Positions 7,050-8,948 of a DNA stretch of 8,948 bases are shown here, in pieces. Source of the stretch: Acetobacteraceae bacterium (lineage in GTDB: Bacteria > Pseudomonadota > Alphaproteobacteria > Acetobacterales > Acetobacteraceae); contig JASHVY010000585.1 of assembly GCA_030044345.1 (NCBI GenBank), positions 1-8,948 of the forward strand. The letters are read 5' to 3'. The stretch's first letter is position 1, and each line of letters opens with the position of its first letter. Both the position numbers and the translations under genes were made by a program. The notes under the pieces are model-generated. The model worked only from the letters and a program-made list of their open reading frames with translations. It was not told the DNA's origin and searched no databases.

Positions 7050-8672
7050 ATGATTGATCCGGCCGTCGTCAATCTTTCCCGACTGCAATTCGCGCTGACC
7101 GCCCTCTATCACTTCCAGTTCGTGCCGCTCACGCTCGGCCTCACCTTCATGCTCGCGGCGATGGAGACGGTCTATGTCATCACCGGCAGAGCCATCTACA
7201 AGGAGATGACCCAGTTCTGGGGCAAGCTCTTCGGCATCAATTTCGCGATCGGCGTGGCGACCGGCCTCACCATGGAGTTCGAGTTCGGCACCAACTGGTC
7301 GATGTATTCGCATTTCGTGGGCGACGTCTTTGGCACGCCGCTGGCGATCGAGGGGCTGATGGCCTTCTTCATGGAATCGACCTTCGTCGGCCTGATGTTC
7401 TTCGGCTGGGACCGAATGAGCAAGGAAGGACATCTGGCAATCACCTATCTCGTCGCTCTCGGCTCGAACCTTTCCGCGCTCTGGATCCTGATCGCCAACG
7501 CCTTCATGCAGGAGCCGCTCGGCGCGCGCTTCGACCCCCAGACGATGCGCATGCAGTTCCACAGTTTCGGCACCCTCGTCTTCAGCGAGAAGGCACAGGG
7601 CGAGTTCGTCCATACCTCGATCGCGGGCTTCGTCTGCGCCGCGATGTTCGTCATGGGGATCAGCGCCTTTTATCTGCTGACGCGCCGGCATCGCGAATTC
7701 GCCCTGCGCTCGTTCCGGATGGCGGCCCTGTTCGGCGTGATTTCCACCCTCGCCGTCATCACGCTCGGCGATGCGGCGGGGCGGCTCGATTATCTCGTGC
7801 AACCGACCAAGCTCGCCGCCATGGAAGGGCTCTGGCACACGACCAATCCGCCCGAGGAGCCATGGAAGCTGATCGCTTTTCCGAACGACGCGACGCGGCG
7901 CGATCTCTTCGATTTCTCGATCGGCATTCCCTATGTGCTGACGCCATTGATCACACATAACTTCACCCAGGCGATTCCCGGCATCGATGCGCTCGAGATG
8001 GACGCGTCTGCCCGGGTGGAGAACGGGATCGATGCGGTCCTGGCGCTCGAGGACTATGCCAGGACCAGGGATCCGAACGCGCTCTCCAAATTCGATTTCT
8101 ATGAGGACGATATGGGCTACGGCTTCCTCGCCCAGCGTTTCGCCCCCGATCAGGATCTCACGAAGGTCACGCCATCCAATATCCGGGAGATCGCGACCGA
8201 GACTGCGCGCGCGAGCATCCCCAATGTCTTCGTCGAATTCTGGGCCTTCCGCATCATGATCGCGTTCGGCTTCGCCTTCCTCATGATCTTCGCCTTCGGC
8301 GCCTATTACAGCCTGAGGAACACGATCGAGAGGCAACGCTGGGTGCTGCATCTCGCGATGTGGTTCATTCCAATCCCCGTGCTCGTGACACTCTATGGCT
8401 GGATCACCGCCGAGAATGGCCGGCAGCCCTGGAGCGTATTCGGCTGGCTGCCGACCTTCCAGGCCGCCTCGACCCATTCGCTCGGCTACATGATCTTCTC
8501 TCTTCTCGGCTTCGCGCTTCTCTACACGATCTTCATCGCTGCCGAGCTTTACCTGATGTTCAAATATGCCCGCCTCGGTCCGAGCCCTGCCGGGAGCCCC
8601 GAGCCGCACGCCGCTCCGGCAGCAGGCCCGGCCATTCTGAGGCCGGGCTATGCGGCGAAATCCTGGGAATAG
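7050..8672 (+). CDS. cydA: Cytochrome bd quinol oxidase subunit I (CydA)
   Basis: CydA is the heme-bearing subunit of the inner-membrane oxidase that oxidises quinol and reduces O2 to water. The 540-residue product (E. coli 522) begins MIDPAVVNLSRLQFALTALY and closely follows E. coli CydA. Key residues by alignment from memory: His21 (E. coli His19, heme b595 or d ligand), Glu101 and Glu109 (Glu99/Glu107), His188 and Met403 (His186/Met393, heme b558 ligands), Lys254 and Glu259 (Lys252/Glu257, quinol binding), Glu455 (Glu445) and GRQPW at 457-461. About nine membrane segments are expected. The 144-residue distance from Glu259 to Met403 (136 in E. coli) indicates the long Q-loop subfamily, not the short cyanide-insensitive type. 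The C-terminal 30 residues are Pro/Ala-rich and unlike E. coli. An upstream in-frame ATG at 7002 would add 16 residues but lacks a ribosome site. cydB follows after 14 bp. Confidence 0.97.
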   Translation: MIDPAVVNLSRLQFALTALYHFQFVPLTLGLTFMLAAMETVYVITGRAIYKEMTQFWGKLFGINFAIGVATGLTMEFEFGTNWSMYSHFVGDVFGTPLAIEGLMAFFMESTFVGLMFFGWDRMSKEGHLAITYLVALGSNLSALWILIANAFMQEPLGARFDPQTMRMQFHSFGTLVFSEKAQGEFVHTSIAGFVCAAMFVMGISAFYLLTRRHREFALRSFRMAALFGVISTLAVITLGDAAGRLDYLVQPTKLAAMEGLWHTTNPPEEPWKLIAFPNDATRRDLFDFSIGIPYVLTPLITHNFTQAIPGIDALEMDASARVENGIDAVLALEDYARTRDPNALSKFDFYEDDMGYGFLAQRFAPDQDLTKVTPSNIREIATETARASIPNVFVEFWAFRIMIAFGFAFLMIFAFGAYYSLRNTIERQRWVLHLAMWFIPIPVLVTLYGWITAENGRQPWSVFGWLPTFQAASTHSLGYMIFSLLGFALLYTIFIAAELYLMFKYARLGPSPAGSPEPHAAPAAGPAILRPGYAAKSWE

Positions 8673-8678
8673 GGAGGG
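8671..8678 (+). promoter_or_regulatory. cydB ribosome binding site overlapping the cydA stop
   Basis: AGGGAGGG starts within the cydA TAG and ends 8 nt before the cydB ATG. Ribosomes finishing cydA would end directly on it, which suggests translational coupling and balanced synthesis of the two oxidase subunits. Confidence 0.75.
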
Positions 8679-8686
8679 TTCGGACG

Positions 8687-8948
8687 ATGGAACTCTATGC
8701 GATCCTGAAGATCGTCTGGGTGCTCCTGCTCGGTGTGCTGCTGGTCGGCCTCGGCACCATGGTGGGAATGGATATGGGTGTCGGCACCCTGCTTCGCTTC
8801 GTCGGCCGCAATGATGTCGAGCGGCGCACCGCGCTCAACATCATCGGCCCGCACTGGGATGGCAATCAGGTCTGGTTCGTTCTCGGTGGTGGGGCGATCT
8901 TCGCCGCCTTCCCCACTCTTTATGCGACTTCGTTCTCCACCTTCTACA
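8687..8948 (+). CDS. cydB: Cytochrome bd quinol oxidase subunit II (CydB), N-terminal part
   Basis: The second core subunit of the bd oxidase, which pairs with CydA in the inner membrane. The visible 87 codons begin MELYAILKIVWVLLLGVLLV and continue without a stop to the right edge; the full family length is about 340-380 residues. Recognisable features: a first membrane segment (about 5-30), MDMGVGTLLRFVGRND (28-43, as in E. coli DMGVGMLTRFLGRND), and IGPHWDGNQVWFV (53-65). Asp29 and Asp58 align with E. coli CydB Asp29 and Asp58, the latter assigned to a proton path. The segment before Asp29 reads MVGMD where E. coli has TDGFD, so Asp26 is replaced by Val. Start is supported by AGGGAGGG 8 nt upstream. 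A small cydX-type gene could follow but lies outside the window. Confidence 0.95.
   Translation, partial: MELYAILKIVWVLLLGVLLVGLGTMVGMDMGVGTLLRFVGRNDVERRTALNIIGPHWDGNQVWFVLGGGAIFAAFPTLYATSFSTFY

Noticed and set aside
7026..8609. A 527-codon open frame on the minus strand opposite cydA
   Set aside because: It is antisense to a well-supported cydA, its product is a charge-rich sequence without any recognisable domain, and long shadow frames are expected where GC-rich codon bias removes stops.

Overview
The window comes from a GC-rich bacterial chromosome. Codon use (heavy GCC/CGC/CTC/GGC) and the gene families suggest an alphaproteobacterium, possibly a Rhodospirillales/Acetobacteraceae-type organism; this taxonomic guess is inference only. 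The whole window is about one topic: assembly and production of a cytochrome bd quinol oxidase, with ABC exporters of the CydDC type.

Layout. (1) Positions 1-3314, minus strand: one uninterrupted reading frame of at least 1104 codons that runs off the left edge. It encodes two complete ABC-exporter halves (membrane domain + ATPase, then membrane domain + ATPase) joined in one polypeptide. The N-terminal half looks CydD-like and the C-terminal half looks CydC-like. (2) Positions 3315-3397: an 83-bp divergent intergenic region containing a perfect 12-bp palindrome. (3) Positions 3398-6888, plus strand: cydD and cydC as separate genes, overlapping by an ATGA tetranucleotide. (4) Positions 6889-7049: a 161-bp AT-richer regulatory region with a nested inverted repeat / FNR-like half-palindrome, an extended -10-like element and a leader hairpin. 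(5) Positions 7050-8672: cydA, with the heme-ligand, quinol-loop and GRQPW residues present. (6) Positions 8687-end: the start of cydB, cut by the right edge after 87 codons.

How it works together. CydA and CydB form the membrane-bound bd-type oxidase, which reduces O2 to water with quinol electrons. CydDC is the heterodimeric ABC exporter needed for bd oxidase maturation (reported as a thiol exporter and, in more recent structural work, as a heme transporter). The order cydD-cydC-cydA-cydB puts maturation factor and enzyme in one co-oriented cluster, with what looks like an additional oxygen-responsive promoter in front of cydAB. The divergent fused exporter is the least expected item: a second, single-chain CydDC-like machine next to the canonical two-gene one. 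No RNA genes, insertion sequences, CRISPR arrays or attachment sites were seen.
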